A stretch of 64,000 nucleotides of DNA from Morinoia aosen (lineage: Eukaryota > Arthropoda > Malacostraca > Amphipoda > Talitridae): the NCBI GenBank assembly GCA_030386875.1, contig JASJYW010000026.1:15642246-15706245 (forward strand), read 5' to 3'. Position 1 is the first letter of the stretch, and each line of letters opens with the position of its first letter. Of the stretch, positions 33,809 to 46,200 are shown one piece after another. The position numbers were made by a program, and so were the translations under genes. The notes under the pieces were generated by a model. The model did not search any database. It was not told where the DNA came from and saw only the letters and a list, made by a program, of their open reading frames with translations.

Positions 33809-33953
33809 ATAACAAAGATTTTCTGTATACGCATCAGTCGAATTTCAAGACTCAACGTCTAAATCCCGCGATGTTATGGAAAAGAAGAGCGGTTTTACTC
33901 GAACCAGTAGCTTGCCAGCAAACTCGTATGAATGCATGTGCCAAAGATTATAA
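33809..33953 (+). CDS. Weak candidate exon
   Basis: GCCTACAG|ATAACAAAGAT opens a frame NKDFLYTHQSNFKTQRLNPA that stays open to a GTACGT donor-like site, 145 bp. The entry phase matches the neighbouring candidate exon but the exit phase does not, so it may be chance. Confidence 0.2.
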
Positions 33954-34974
33954 GTACGTTTAGTCGGTTGCCTACACTCTAAAAAACTTGCAACTAATTA
34001 CTGTGATTGATAAAACATGGGACCTTTTACCAGTACGCTGCACAAACTTTTACAACAGGTGGCCTGTTGCAGCCGCTCGTTCTTTGAGCCGGAGGATGAG
34101 GCGATTATCTAAGCTCTAGGTTGTAAAATTTGTATCGTTATTTAATCCTTCATTTACAAAGGCGTGCATCTTTTTTAGTATCGTTGGAAATTAAGGTCTC
34201 TATTTCCACATTGATTCTTGCTTTTGATTGGTCTCTGTAGTTTCATCCTTTTCGGTGTCACCCTTGTGCTAAATAAATTGGTTTTCAGCGGTTAGTCGAG
34301 AAGATCAGACACTCACTGTCATGAACAAAGAAAATATTTAGAGAAATATTGAACGGCATGTTGGGAGCGCTGACTGATAATCCCAATCGTACGGAAGGAA
34401 CGATAATAAACTGCACTGATACTTTTGTATATTCATGATATTGGCGGTAAGTTTTGAGTTCTATTGATGCAAACGTTTGCTTATGGAAGACGTGCACAAA
34501 TGCAGACAATGATCATGTTAAATTACTTTTTCGTTCTGATTTTTCGTTTTGCTGTTCTCGTTGTTCAGTAGGCAAATGGTGTGGGGTTATCTGCAAAATC
34601 TCAGAATGTGGTTATTAAATGGAATGACGAATTGACAAGCAAATGTACACTGCCATTCAAACGCACTGTTTAGCTACATTTACTCTCGCCTCAACAATAA
34701 GAAATGGTTCTGAGAATCAGCGTATGATTTATTACTACAAGTTATGTGTTTTAAGATGAGCAAAGAGCAACTGTTGTGAGAACGTAATTTTGCTTAGTTC
34801 ATTGAGCTTGTTGTGGTCATAAAGCTTCCTGAGTTGTAGTTTTTTCTTAATACTCGATCTAGCGTGTGAGTCCCAAGTCATCGAGTGTACCAACATAGCT
34901 GCAATAAACTAATATTGAGCTATCACCTCTTGTCAGCTATCTTGTCTTACTGTTTCTTAACCCTTTCTGCATAG

Positions 34975-35455
34975 ATTCCATGTTCCCTAAACCCCCTCAG
35001 GGGGATACAACTATTGTATCTATGGAACTAGCGCTCCCAGGGGGACAATGTCAGGGCCCGAGCTAAGAGTTAGGTAGGCCTTCTTTTTGTTGAAATAAAA
35101 TGTTTTTGTCATGTTGAGGACAACCTTTTTTTTCGGTTCACTGCTGTCCTGTTCTTCAGCACCAACTACTTTCCTCTTCAACTTTGGTCTTGTTTCATGA
35201 TCTTTCACAACTTCCTGTTTCTATGCCTTTCTGCGTAGATTCCGCGTTCCCTTAACTCCGTACTAAATGGTGCCTTCCTCTTTCCTCTCTTTGGATCGCA
35301 TTTGTTGCTGGGTAGGGAGGCTAAAACTAACGACTAATCTAATCTAATCTGTTCCCTAAACACCGTAGTAAATGGTGCCTTCCTTCTTCCTCTCTTTGGA
35401 TCGCCTTTGTTGCGGATAGGGAGGCTAAAACTAACCAATAATCTAATCTAATCAT
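34975..35455 (+). repeat. Local repeat family, copy 3 (fullest), with TAATC tail
   Basis: The most complete copy starts CCCCCTCAGGGGGATACAAC, passes GCGCTCCCAGGGGGACAATG and GGGCCCGAGCTAAGAGTTAGG, and ends GGCTAAAACTAACGACTAATCTAATCTAATC-like. The last 100 bp or so, including the (CTAAT)n tail, is repeated in tandem to 35455. A short simple-repeat tail is usual for SINE/LINE-type retroposons. No RNA polymerase III boxes were identified. Confidence 0.7.
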
Positions 35456-35654
35456 CGGGATCATACCCGTCGTGAAAATGATCTCAGTAGTCAATTATGT
35501 TTGAACACACTGCACACTACTCCCCTTTTCGCAGTACATTTGACTCCGAATAGACTTTGTTTTCATGGGTGATGATTGTCATGAAATTCTTCCCAATGAA
35601 AATAAAATCCTTCTCTCATGTAACATTGAATGAATTAATCTTTCCGACTTTCAG

Positions 35655-35923
35655 GTCATCAGAACAAGATAGCGGCAGAGATCTCGAGGGCCGAATCAGC
35701 GGTCACAAAGACGTCAGGAGCAACTACTCCGAAGCTTCGGATTACTCCGACTCAAGAAAAAAGCCTTAACCCGGTTGTCTATGGTCAAATGGGTCCTAGT
35801 ATGGAAGTCGTCAGTAAACCAATTTCACTTGTCGTGGGACAAATCGAAAAATTGAGCTCCAGTGTCCTCTCAGAAATCACGTATGCGGCTTTTGATGATA
35901 TGTTGAAGAAACCCATAATCTAA
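35655..35923 (+). CDS. Candidate 3' terminal coding exon, unknown host protein
   Basis: Behind a good acceptor (CTTTCCGACTTTCAG|GT), 88 codons are open to TAA at 35921-35923. The peptide runs HQNKIAAEISRAESAVTKTS, GATTPKLRITPTQEKSLNPV, then VYGQMGPSMEVVSKPISLVV and ends AAFDDMLKKPII. It has a balanced, soluble composition. The entry phase fits the exit phase of the 33249-33392 segment. It has no ATG near the start, as expected for an internal-to-last exon. A second frame is also open for the first 115 bp (RSSEQDSGRDLEGRISGH...), so the frame choice rests on length. I do not recognise the protein. Confidence 0.5.
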
Positions 35924-36164
35924 ACCATATTATGTATTAACTTCAACAGTATGTAAATTTGTGCACAGAACAAGACCGCTGTTGGTATGTAATTCGAAAA
36001 TTCATTATGTTCAACCATACATTATATAAAACGTGATTATTTTGAAGCAAATGATGGGCGTATCATCAAGTTCTGATAAAATATATTCATTTCACATGGA
36101 CCTAGATTCGTCGTTCCTTGCTATTTATAGAATGTATTGAAATTGGTGGATTTGGAATAATTTC

Positions 36165-36545
36165 AAGCTCCTCAGGGGAATATAACTGTTGTATTTGTAA
36201 GAAGTGGCGCTCCTAGGGACACAGTATAAGAGCCCGAGCTGATGGTTAGGTAAGCCTTATGTTTCATGATTGAATCATGAAATGCCGTGTTTTCAGTTTT
36301 GTTAAGGACCATATTTTTTCATTTATACCTTTATCTATGTTAGTTAGCTTAATTTTCTACCGGATTCTAAAAGTCAAGCTCTCTGTGGTTAATTGATACT
36401 ATGTATTGTTTCAATCTTACATTTACCTTTTTCATGATCTTTCAACCCAACACTTTTGCTGCTTGTAGGAGTAAAAATGTGCCTTGAACGTGGGTTCCGC
36501 GTTTCTTGGGATAGCCTTTGTGGTGAAAAAGGCAATAATTGTATG
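36165..36545 (+). repeat. Local repeat family, copy 4
   Basis: CTCCTCAGGGGAATATAACTG, GCGCTCCTAGGGACACAGTA and GCCCGAGCTGATGGTTAGGT match copy 3 in order. The 3' part (GTGGGTTCCGCG...GATAGCCTTTGT) is more diverged. Confidence 0.6.
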
Positions 36546-36779
36546 ATCATTTGCCTTTTGGGTGAAAAATGTGAAGTGAAAAAGGAAACGGTTAGAATGG
36601 CGTGTGTATGGATTATTGAATGCAGTATTGATTTGTTTTTAATCCGTTGTTTGAACCATGAGAGCTTCGGTCGGATTTAGTTCGTTTAAAGAGAAACTAG
36701 AGAACCTACATTACATCTAGTATCAACGATATCATTTCCTCCATAGATTTACTCGTTTTTTTCCCAAATGTCTTTGAAG

Positions 36780-37110
36780 GCGTAAAACAACTGTGTATGG
36801 GAATTGGTAGTCCCAGGAGAATTTAAAGGCTCAATCTGAAAATAAGGTAAGACTTGTTTTATCATAATAGTGTGTTTTTTTGATCTTATTTGTTCGAGAC
36901 CATCTATTTTTTGTTCACTGGTATCTATTTACAATCATTAATACTTCCTTTTGGAATTTATATCATGTTTGAACTTCTGTCCTGACTTATATTATATGCT
37001 CACGGATGCTTGTTACATGGGAACATGTTTGATTTTTCATTTACACGTCCATACTACATGGTGCCCATCCCCTAGCCCAGCGAAGTCATTGTTGTTATGA
37101 AAACGTAGCT
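36780..37110 (+). repeat. Local repeat family, copy 5 (most diverged)
   Basis: The order of weak matches is the same (AGTCCCAGGAGAATTTAAAGG, GAGACCATCTATTTTTTGTT, CATACTACATGGTGCC). Orientation is the same as the other four copies. Confidence 0.45.
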
Positions 37111-38154
37111 TCAAACTTACAAGATGTTATGCAATCTGAGCTTTGCGGTACAAAAAAATTTTTGATCTTACTAAAACATTTACCTACCCAAAGAACATAG
37201 TACTAATTTTCATGGAAGATTTCATTTTATATGAGTTAGTGTCTCCCATGATAATTCTTGTGGCGTGTAGGAATGTTTTTCTGTTAAATATCACCCCCAT
37301 AAATGATGAGTTCATACTAAGTTTTAATTAAGAGAAGAGTATAGGTAAGTATTCGTATGGGGTCACTAATTGATATGTATGGTTAAATTCAGCCTGGATG
37401 CTTCTTGCAGTAGGTTCTATGAATATCATAGACTTGACACTAAATAAAGGTTGCCAGTTCTTTTTCATGTACAGTAATTATGTCCTTTTCTTTTTTGTGG
37501 ATATAGAAACCATCACGAGTGTATTCTTGAGGATTGGATTCGGCTCATGTCATTCAAATTAAACTACAATACGTGATAGATATTTCAGTTTGCCTATCTT
37601 GGTGATTCGCCTTCTGCCTATCTTATGATTCAATGTTTCCAGGAGGTCATGAGAAACTGTCGGTTCACCCTCAGAGCGTTTTAATTGTTTTCGTAGGCTT
37701 AAAATGCAACGTTTTTTCATAAGAACCTTATCTGTTTGGTGTTACGGTTTTACTGCTAAATATTGAAGTACTTACCGTTGTGTCATGCTCGTGTATGCAC
37801 TGCGCCACCATATTTCTATTTGCTGTGAATTTCGCGTCGTAAACATTGCAACCTTTAGTATCAATAAGTTTGCGCCCCATCAGAGGTATGTTTTTCTAGT
37901 ATGCCATGTCATAGGAAAGCTGTTTCAGCAACTCTAATAACTGCTGTACGGAATAAATCACATTAAATTTTTTATGTCACTCTACGGCTTTGTTCTTTTC
38001 ATTAGACTTCAATCGAGTGGCTGCATGAACAGTTCACATTGAACTTTTCAGATGGATATTTGAACATCTATTCTACATTATTGAAATAGTCGAGGTCAAT
38101 TATGTTTTAGTTCACTGCTGAGATTTTGCCTTATTTTTTTTATTTTCATTGTTT
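37111..38154. other. No recognised feature
   Basis: AT-rich DNA. Frames are short and overlap on both strands. No terminal repeats, splice-bounded frames or RNA genes were noticed. Confidence 0.55.
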
Positions 38155-38470
38155 TGGCCTTGCAGTGGCTTAGTGTACAGAGCGCTTGCGTTCTGTGCTT
38201 TCTTCACGGGTTCGAGCCCTGTACGCAGAAGTTGGAGTAAAAAAGGCTGACGTGCAAATCAGGGTCGTTGCCTGCAGTGTGGTCACTGTCCTCAAGGAAT
38301 GTTACCTGAGCCCTAAACGAGAGGAAAATAAGGCCTAAACGCTCAGGCGTGACTAGAAGCCTGGGGAACCCAATCATGTATATTGTACATCCTCTGTAAA
38401 GTATCATGTCGATGATACTCAGCCACTCTCTACTAAAAAGAGAAAAGGCTTGGTAAAAACCATTAGGTTC
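38155..38470 (+). mobile_element. tRNA-derived SINE
   Basis: The head carries an A box (TGGCTTAGTGTA at 38166-38177) and, about 31 bp on, a perfect B box (GGTTCGAGCCC at 38209-38219), i.e. an internal RNA polymerase III promoter. The 3' acceptor end of a tRNA is not formed. Instead about 250 bp of unrelated body follows (…GTTACCTGAGCCCTAAACG…), as in a SINE. The 3' end is uncertain, and no target duplication was fixed. The frame on the opposite strand here is a shadow. Confidence 0.75.
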
Positions 38471-39013
38471 ATTTTCTAAATTAGGCATCCAAAATTAGCT
38501 CCTTATAAGCGAGTTGAGTAAATGTCGTTCAACCATGCTCGTTTCAATTAAATATCCCCTCATCAGGCCACACGCACGTGTTAAATATACTACGATAACT
38601 CAGTGTGAAGGATGCGGTGAGCAGCAGAGGTCATTATTTTATATGGCTCATGGTGCAGACAGTGTAACATAGATACTCAAACGCACGCAGGACTAGTGTC
38701 GATCATGGTAGTTCACAAAAACATTAATTTAAATAGACCTGCACCATCCATTGCCGGTATACCCTACGTCTTGCTACCTAGCAAGTTAGTATTGTCGTAC
38801 TGTACTGTAATGTATGAGTACATATACGGGGAATTTACGCACAATAATGATTTCGAACTCACGATTTATTAAGCACAAAAACAGGAAGTCAGGAAATGAA
38901 TTTTAAAAAAATAGTTCTAGAAGAGAGTTTGCAGCCGTACAAAAAATGAAAACATTGAAGCGAAAAAAATAACAATGAAAACGTATATCTCAACAAAAAA
39001 CGGCATACCTTAC
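38471..39013. other. No recognised feature
   Basis: AT-rich intergenic or intronic DNA. If the minus-strand exon next to it is real, this is the start of its downstream intron. Confidence 0.5.
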
Positions 39014-39120
39014 CTTTGCTTAGGACCCGTACGCTTTCTACTTGGAGTTCTACCGTACTTCCCGTAGAGACGAAAGTCGTTTCGGTGCCGGGTATGATAT
39101 ATACCGTCGGTTTTAACATC
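39014..39120 (-). CDS. Candidate coding exon, unknown protein
   Basis: On the minus strand, a frame from ATG at 39119 reads LKPTVYIIPGTETTFVSTGS then TVELQVESVRVLSKG. It ends at a strong donor AGCAAAG|GTAAGGTAT (GT at 39013-39012), phase 1. Beyond the donor the frame runs into AT-rich, poorly protein-like codons. An acceptor-like GGTTTGTAG directly precedes the ATG, so it could be an internal exon or a first coding exon. The alternating beta-strand-like composition resembles an extracellular or beta-rich domain, but no family is recognised. Confidence 0.4.
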
Positions 39121-40242
39121 TACAAACCTCTTTATCCTATGTATTTCTTGTTCTCAATTTATTTTTCAATAATAATTGCAAAGTACACACGATATGATGT
39201 TATAAATACTGTATAAGATTGAAATTATATTTCCTACAAGTAGGTCTCAAAAAGAAAACACAATACATGCAAGAGATTTTTATAAAGTAATTTCAAGCGA
39301 GAATTCAGTTGTTTTTATATAGAAAGGAAAATTTTCTTGCAAATGTGCCTCCAATACTGTTGGAAACTTATGAGAAAACACTAGGATCAACTTCTTTCTT
39401 AATTAAACAATGTGAGATTTGATGACTGAGTAACCACATAATAACAGAATAGCCTTTTGTAACATTTTTTCTAATAAATGTTTTATATATCCTAAATCAA
39501 ATAAACTTCATCTCTAATAATTGATGTCATTATACGAGATATTTCATACTATACCAGAAAACAGACGGTAGATCTCATACTATCCCGCCACCGTCGATTA
39601 CTACTAAGGGAAATTTAGCAATGAAACCTGCCCAAAATGAGCCTTCTATTGAGCATTTTCAACAACAAGAACAGTTGAGTACGATAGTTTAAACCTAATG
39701 CCCCTGAATATGTAAACTTTTTATCCACGGTGGCACATTTTATAGATGTTTTTCAAAAATTACTTCGAAACTGACGAGCTCAATTCAGTATATATATCGC
39801 CAGTGTTGCAGACTTGAATAATTTCTAAATCGATATGGGAATAAAAATGAAGATTCTTATGCAACCGAACAAACACTTTTCATTGCATAAAGTCACCTAT
39901 ATGAATAATTGGAAATGTATTAGTCACCCACAAAAAAAAAATCATGAACAATTTTCTATCGCGGTCATTTCGACGAAAGAACTGTTCACCAATCTGTGGA
40001 CCAATCACAGAAACTGTCTCATGCTCCTTTGGCAAACCGCAGAAGTCCACTCCTCCGAAACGCGACGCAAGGAAGAGAGCACCCTCTGAGAACGGGACTA
40101 CTATATGTAGTCGCCTTCCACTCGACTCATGAGCCACACTAGTGTACCAGAAAAGGAATCTGGAGTCTTGTAGGCTACTCCTGCGGTTCAGACCCCTGAT
40201 TTTTGAAACGTGTCGGATAGTCCACTAAAGCTTTCAGCCCTT
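39121..40242. other. No recognised gene; flank of satellite block B
   Basis: AT-rich DNA, becoming less so after 39940. Short overlapping frames at 39835-40137 on both strands are not convincing. The sequence passes straight into satellite at about 40243 with no transition repeat. Confidence 0.5.
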
Positions 40243-43200
40243 CATTTACCCGATTCCACCGTCGACAGAGCTAAAATGCGTGTTTTGGGCCATTCCTAGG
40301 CCGAATGCGGTGAAAATCACGTAGTTTGCTGTTTCCCGTGGCGACATAGGCGGAAAGTGCATATTTAGCCGGTTCCACGGTCGACAGAGCTAAAATGCGT
40401 GTTTTGGGCCATTCCTAGGCCGAATGCGGTGAAAATCACGTAGTTTGCTGTTTCCCGTGGCGACATAGGCGGAAAGTGCATATTTAGCCGGTTCCCCACG
40501 GTCGACAGAGCTAAAATGCGTGTTTTGGGCCATTCCTAGGCCGAATGCGGTGAAAATCACGTCGGTTGCTGTTTCCCGTGGCGACATAGGCAGAAAGTGC
40601 ATATTTAGCCGATTCCACGGTCGACAGAGCTAAAATGCGTTTTTTGGGCCATTCCTAGGCCGAATGCGGTGAAAATCACGTCGTTTGCTGTTTCCCGTGG
40701 CGACATAGGCGGAAAGTGCATATTTAGCCGATTCCACGGTCGACAAAGCTAAAATGCGTGTTTTTGGCCATTCCTAGGCCGAATGCGGTGAAAATCACGT
40801 CGTTTGCTGTTTCCCGTGGCGACATAGGCGGAAAGTGCATATTTAGCCGATTCCACGGTCGACAGAGCTAAAATCCGTGTTCTGGGCCATTCCTAGGCCG
40901 AATGCGGTGAAAATCACGTCGTTTGCTGTTTCCCCGGGCGAAATAGGCGGAAAGTGCATATTTAGCCGTTTCCACGGTCGACAGAGCTAAAATGCGCGGT
41001 TTGGGCCATTCCTAGGCCGAATGCGGTGAAAATCACGTCGTTGGCTGTTTCCCCGTGGCGACATAGGCGGAAAGTGCATATTTAGCCGATTCCACGGTCG
41101 ACTGGGCTAAAATGCGTGTTTTGGCCATTGCTAGGCCGAATGCGGTGAAAATCATGTCGTTTGCCTGGTTTCCCCGTGGCGACATAGGCGGAAAGTGCAT
41201 ATTTAGCCGATTCCCACGGTCGACAGGGCTAAAATGCGTGTTTTGTGCCATTCCTAGGCCGAATGCGGTGAAAATCACGTCGTTTGCTGTTTCCCGTGGC
41301 GACATAGGCGGAAAGTGCATATTTAGCCGATTCCACGGTCGACAGAGCTAAAATGCGTGTTTTGGGCCATTCCTAGGCCGAATGCGGTGAAAATCACGTC
41401 GTTTGCTGTTGCCCGTGGCGACATAGGCGGAAAGTGCATATTTAGCCGATTCCACGGTCGACAGAGCTAAAATGCGTGTTTTGGGCCATTCCTAGGCCGA
41501 ATGCGGTGAAAATCACGTCGTTTGCTTTTTCCCGTGGCGACATAGGCGGAAAGTGCGTATTTAGCCGTTTCCACGGTCGCCAGGGCTAAAAATGCGTGTT
41601 TTTGGCCATTCCCAGGCCGAAACGCCCTGAAAATCACGTCGTTTGCTGTTTCCCGTGGCGACATAGGCGGAAAGTGCATATTTAGCCGATTCCACGGTCG
41701 ACATGGCTAAAATGCGTGTTTTTGGGCCATTCCTAGGCCGAATGCGGTGAAAATCACGTCGTTTGCTGTTTCCCGTGGCGACATAGGCGGAAAGTGCATA
41801 TTTAGCCGTTTCCACGGTCGACCGAGCTAAAATGCGTGTTTGGGCCATTTCCTAGGCCGAATGCGGTGAAAATCACGTCGTTTGCTGTTTCCCCTGGCGA
41901 CACAGGCGGAAAGTGCATATTTACCCGATTCCACGGCCGACAGAGCTAAAATGCGTGTTTTGGGCCATTTCCTATGCCGAATGCGGTGAAAAATCACGTC
42001 GTTTGCTGTTTCCCGTGGCGACATGGGCGGAAAGTGCATATTTAGCCGATTCCACGGTCGACAGAGCTGAATTGCGTGTTTTGGGCCATTCCTAGGCCGA
42101 ATGCGGTGAAAATCACGTGGGTTGCTGTTTCCCGTGACGACATAGGCAGAAAGTGCATATTTAGCCGATTCCACGGTCGACAGAGCTAAAATGCGTTTTT
42201 TGGGCCATTCCTAGGCCGAATGCGGTGAAAATCACGTCGTTTGCTGTTTCCCGTGGCGACATAGGGCGGAAAGTGCATATTTAGCCGATTCCACGGTCGA
42301 CAAAGCTAAAATGCGTGTTTTTGGCCATTCCTAGGCCGAATGCGGTGAAAATCACGTCGTTTGCTGTTTCCCGTGGCGACATAGGCGGAAAGTGCATATT
42401 TAGCCGATTCCACGGTCGACAGAGCTAAAATGCGTGTTCTGGGCCATTCCTAGGCCGAATGCGGTGAAAATCACGTCGTTTGCTGTTTCCCGGGGCGAAA
42501 TAGGCGGAAAGTGCATATTTAGCCGTTTCCACGGTCGACAGAGCTAAAATGCGCGTTTTGGGGCCATTCCTAGGCCGAATGCGGTGAACATCACGTCGTT
42601 TGCTGTTTACCGCTGGCGACATAGGCGGAAAGTGCATATTTAGCCGATTCCACGGTCGACAGGGCTAAAATGCGTGTTTTTGGCCATTCCTAGGCCGAAT
42701 GCGGTGGAAATCACGTCGTTTGCTGTTTCCCGTGGCGACATAGGCGGAAAGTGCATATTTACCCCGATTCCACGGTCGACAGAGCTAAAATACGTGTTTT
42801 GGGCCATTCCTAGGCCGAATGCGGTGAAAATCACGTCGTTGGCTGTTTCCCGTGGCGACATAGGCGGAAAAGTGCATATTTAACCGATTCCACGGTCGAC
42901 TGGGCTAAAATGCGTGTTTTGGCCATTGCTAGGCCGAATGCGGTGAAACTCATGTCGTTGCTGTTTCCCGTGGCGACATAGGCGGAAAGTGCATATTTAG
43001 CCGATTCCACGGTCGACAGGGCTAAAATGCGTGTTTTGGGGCCATTCCTAGGCCGAATGCGGTGAAAATCACGTCGTTTGCTGTTTCCCGTGGCGACATA
43101 GGCGGAAAGAGCATATTTAGCCGATTCCACGGTCGACAGAGCTAAAATGCGTGTTTTGGGCCATTCCTAGGCCGAATGCGGTGAAATCACGTCGTTTGCT

Positions 43201-46200
43201 GTTTCCCCGTGGCGACATAGGCGGGAAGTGCATATTTAGCCGATTCCACGGTCGACAGAGCTAAATGCGTGTTTTGGGCCATTCCTTGGCCGAACGCGGT
43301 GAAAATCACGTCGTTTGCTGTTTCCCATGGCGACATAGGCGGAAAGTGCATATTTAGCCGATTTCCACGGTCGACAGAGCTAAAATGCGTGTTTTGGGCT
43401 ATTCCTAGGCCGAATGCGGTGAAAATCACGTCGTTTGCTGTTTCCCGTGGCGACATAGGCGGAAAGTGCATATTTAGCCGATTCCACGGTCGACAGAGCT
43501 AAAATGGCGTGTTTTTGGGCCATTCCTAGGCCGAATGCGGCGAAAATCACGTCGTTTGCTGTTGCCCGTGGCGACATAGGCGGAAAGTGCATATTTAGCC
43601 GATTCCACGGTCGACCGAGCTAAAATTGCGTGTTTTGGGCCATTCCTAGGCCGAATGCGGTGAAAATCACGTCGTTTGCTTTTTCCCGTGGCGACATAGG
43701 CGGAAAGTGCGTATTTAGCCGTTTCCACGGTCGACAGGGCTAAAATGCGTGTTTTTGGCCATTCCTAGGCCGAATGCGGTGAAAATCCACCCGTCGTTTG
43801 CTGTTTCCCGTGGCGACCATAGGCGGAAAGTGCATATTTAGCCGTTTCCACGGTCGACAGAGCTAAAATGCGTGTTTTTGGGCCATTCCCAGGCCGAACG
43901 CCGTGAAAATCACGTCGTTTGCTGTTTCCCGTGGCGACATAGGCGGAAAGTGCATATTTAGCCGATTCCCCACGGTCGACATGGCTAAAATGCTGTTTTT
44001 GGCCATTCCTAGGCCGAATGCGGTGAAAATCACGTCGTTTGCTGTTTCCCGTGGCCTACATAGGCGGAAAGTGCATATTTACCCGATTCCACGGTCGACA
44101 GAGCTAAAATGCGTGTTTTGGGCCATTCCTAGGCCGAATGCGGTGAAAATCACGTCGTTTGCTGTTTTCCGTGGCGACATTCCACGGTCGACAGAGCTAA
44201 AATGCGTGTTTTGGGCCATTCCTAGGCCGAAAGCGGTGAAAGTCACGTCGGTTGCTGTTTCCCGTGGCGACATAGGCAGAAAGTGAATATTTAGCCGATT
44301 CCACGGTCGACAGAGCTAAAATGCGTGTTTCGGGCCATTCCTAGGCCGAATGCGGTGAAAATCACGTCGTTTGCTGTTTCCCGTGGCGACATAGGCGGAA
44401 AGTGACTATTTAGCCGATTCCACGGTCGACAGGGCTAAAATGCGTGTTTTTGGCCATTCCTAGGCCGAATGCGGTGAAAATCACGTCGTTTGCTGTTTCC
44501 CGTGGCGACATAGGCGGGAAGTGCATATTTAGCCGTTTCCACGGTCGACAGAGCTAAAATGCGTGTTTGGGCCACTCCTAGGCCGAATGCGGTGAAAACC
44601 ACGTCGTTTGCTGTTTCCCGTGGCGACATAGGCGGAAAGTGCATATTTAGCCGATTCCACGGTCGACAGAGCTAAAATGCGTGTTTTGGGCCATTCCTAG
44701 GCCGAATGCGGTGAAAACCACGTCGTTTGCTGTTTCCCGTGGCGACATAGGCGGAAAGTGCATATTTAGCCGATTCCACGGTCGACAGAGCTAAAATGCG
44801 TGTTTTGGGCCATTCCTAGGCCGAATGCGGTGAAAATCCCTTCGTTTGCTGTTTCCCGTGGCGACATAGGCGGAAAGTGTATATTTAGCCGATTCCACGG
44901 TCGACAGAGCTAAAATGCGTGTTTTGGGCCATTCCTGGGCCGAATGCGGTGAAAATCACGTCGTTTGCTGTTTCCCGTGGCGACATAGGCGGAAAGTGCA
45001 TATTTAGCCGATTCCACGGTCGACAGAGCTAAAATGCGTGTTTTGGGCCATTCCTAGGCCGAATGCGGTGAAAATCACGTCGTTTGCTGTTTCCCGTGGC
45101 GACATAGGCGGAAAGTGCATATTTAGCCGTTTCCACGGTCGACAAAGCTAAAATGCGCGTTTTGGGCCATTCCTAGGCCGAATGCGGTGAAAATCACGTC
45201 GTTTGCTGTTTACCGTGGCGACATAGGCGGAAAGTGCATATTTAGCCGATTCCACGGACGACAGAGCTAAAATGCGTGTTTTGGGCCATTCCTAGGCCGA
45301 ATGCGGTGAAAATCACGTCGTTTGCTGTTTCCCGTGGTGACATAGGCGGAAAGTGCATTTTTAGCCGATTCCACGGTCGACAGGGCTAAAATGCGTGTTT
45401 TTGGCCATTCCTAGGCCGAATGCGGTGAAAATCACGTCGTTTGCTGTTTCCCGTGGCGACATAGGCGGAAAGTGCATATTTAGCCGATTCCACGGTCGAC
45501 AGGGCTAAAATGCGTGTTTTTGGCCATTCCTAGGCCGAATGCGGTGAAAATCACGTCGTTTGCTGTTTCCAGTGGCGACATAGGCGGAAAGTGCATATTT
45601 AGCCGTTTCCACGGTCGACAGAGGTAAAATGCGTGTTTTGGGCCATTCCTAGGCCGAATGCGGTGAAAATCACGTCGTTTGCTGTTTCCCGTGGCGACAT
45701 AGGCGGAAAGTGCATATTTAGCCGTTTCCACGGTCGACAGAGCTAAAATGCGTGTTTTGGGCCATTCCTAGGCCGAATGCGGTGAAAATCTCGTCGTTTG
45801 CTGTTTCCCGTGGCGACATAGGCGGAAAAAGCATATTTAGCCGATTCCACGGTCGACAGGGCTAAAATGCGTGTTTTGGGCCATTTCTAGGCCGAATGCG
45901 GTGAAAATCACGTCGTTTGCTGTTTCCCGTGGCGACATAGGCGGAAAGTGCATATTTAGCCGATTCCACGGTCGACAGAGCTAAAATGCGTGTTTTGGGC
46001 CATTCCTAGGCCGAATGCGGTGAAAATCACGTCGTTTGCTGTTTCCCGTGGCGACATTGGCGGAAAGTGCATATTTAGCCGATTCCACGGTCGACAGAGC
46101 TAAAATGCGTGTTTTGGGCCATTCCTAGGCCGAATGCGGCGAAAATCACGTCGTTTGCAGTTTCCCGTGGCGACATAGGCGGAAAGTGCATATTTCGCCG

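Noticed and set aside
38160-38232. Functional tRNA gene
   Set aside because: A and B boxes are good, but the acceptor stem does not close and non-tRNA sequence follows directly, so a SINE head fits better.
39835-40137. Overlapping 62-85 codon frames on both strands next to satellite block B
   Set aside because: Three frames cover the same DNA with no distinguishing support or recognised motif.
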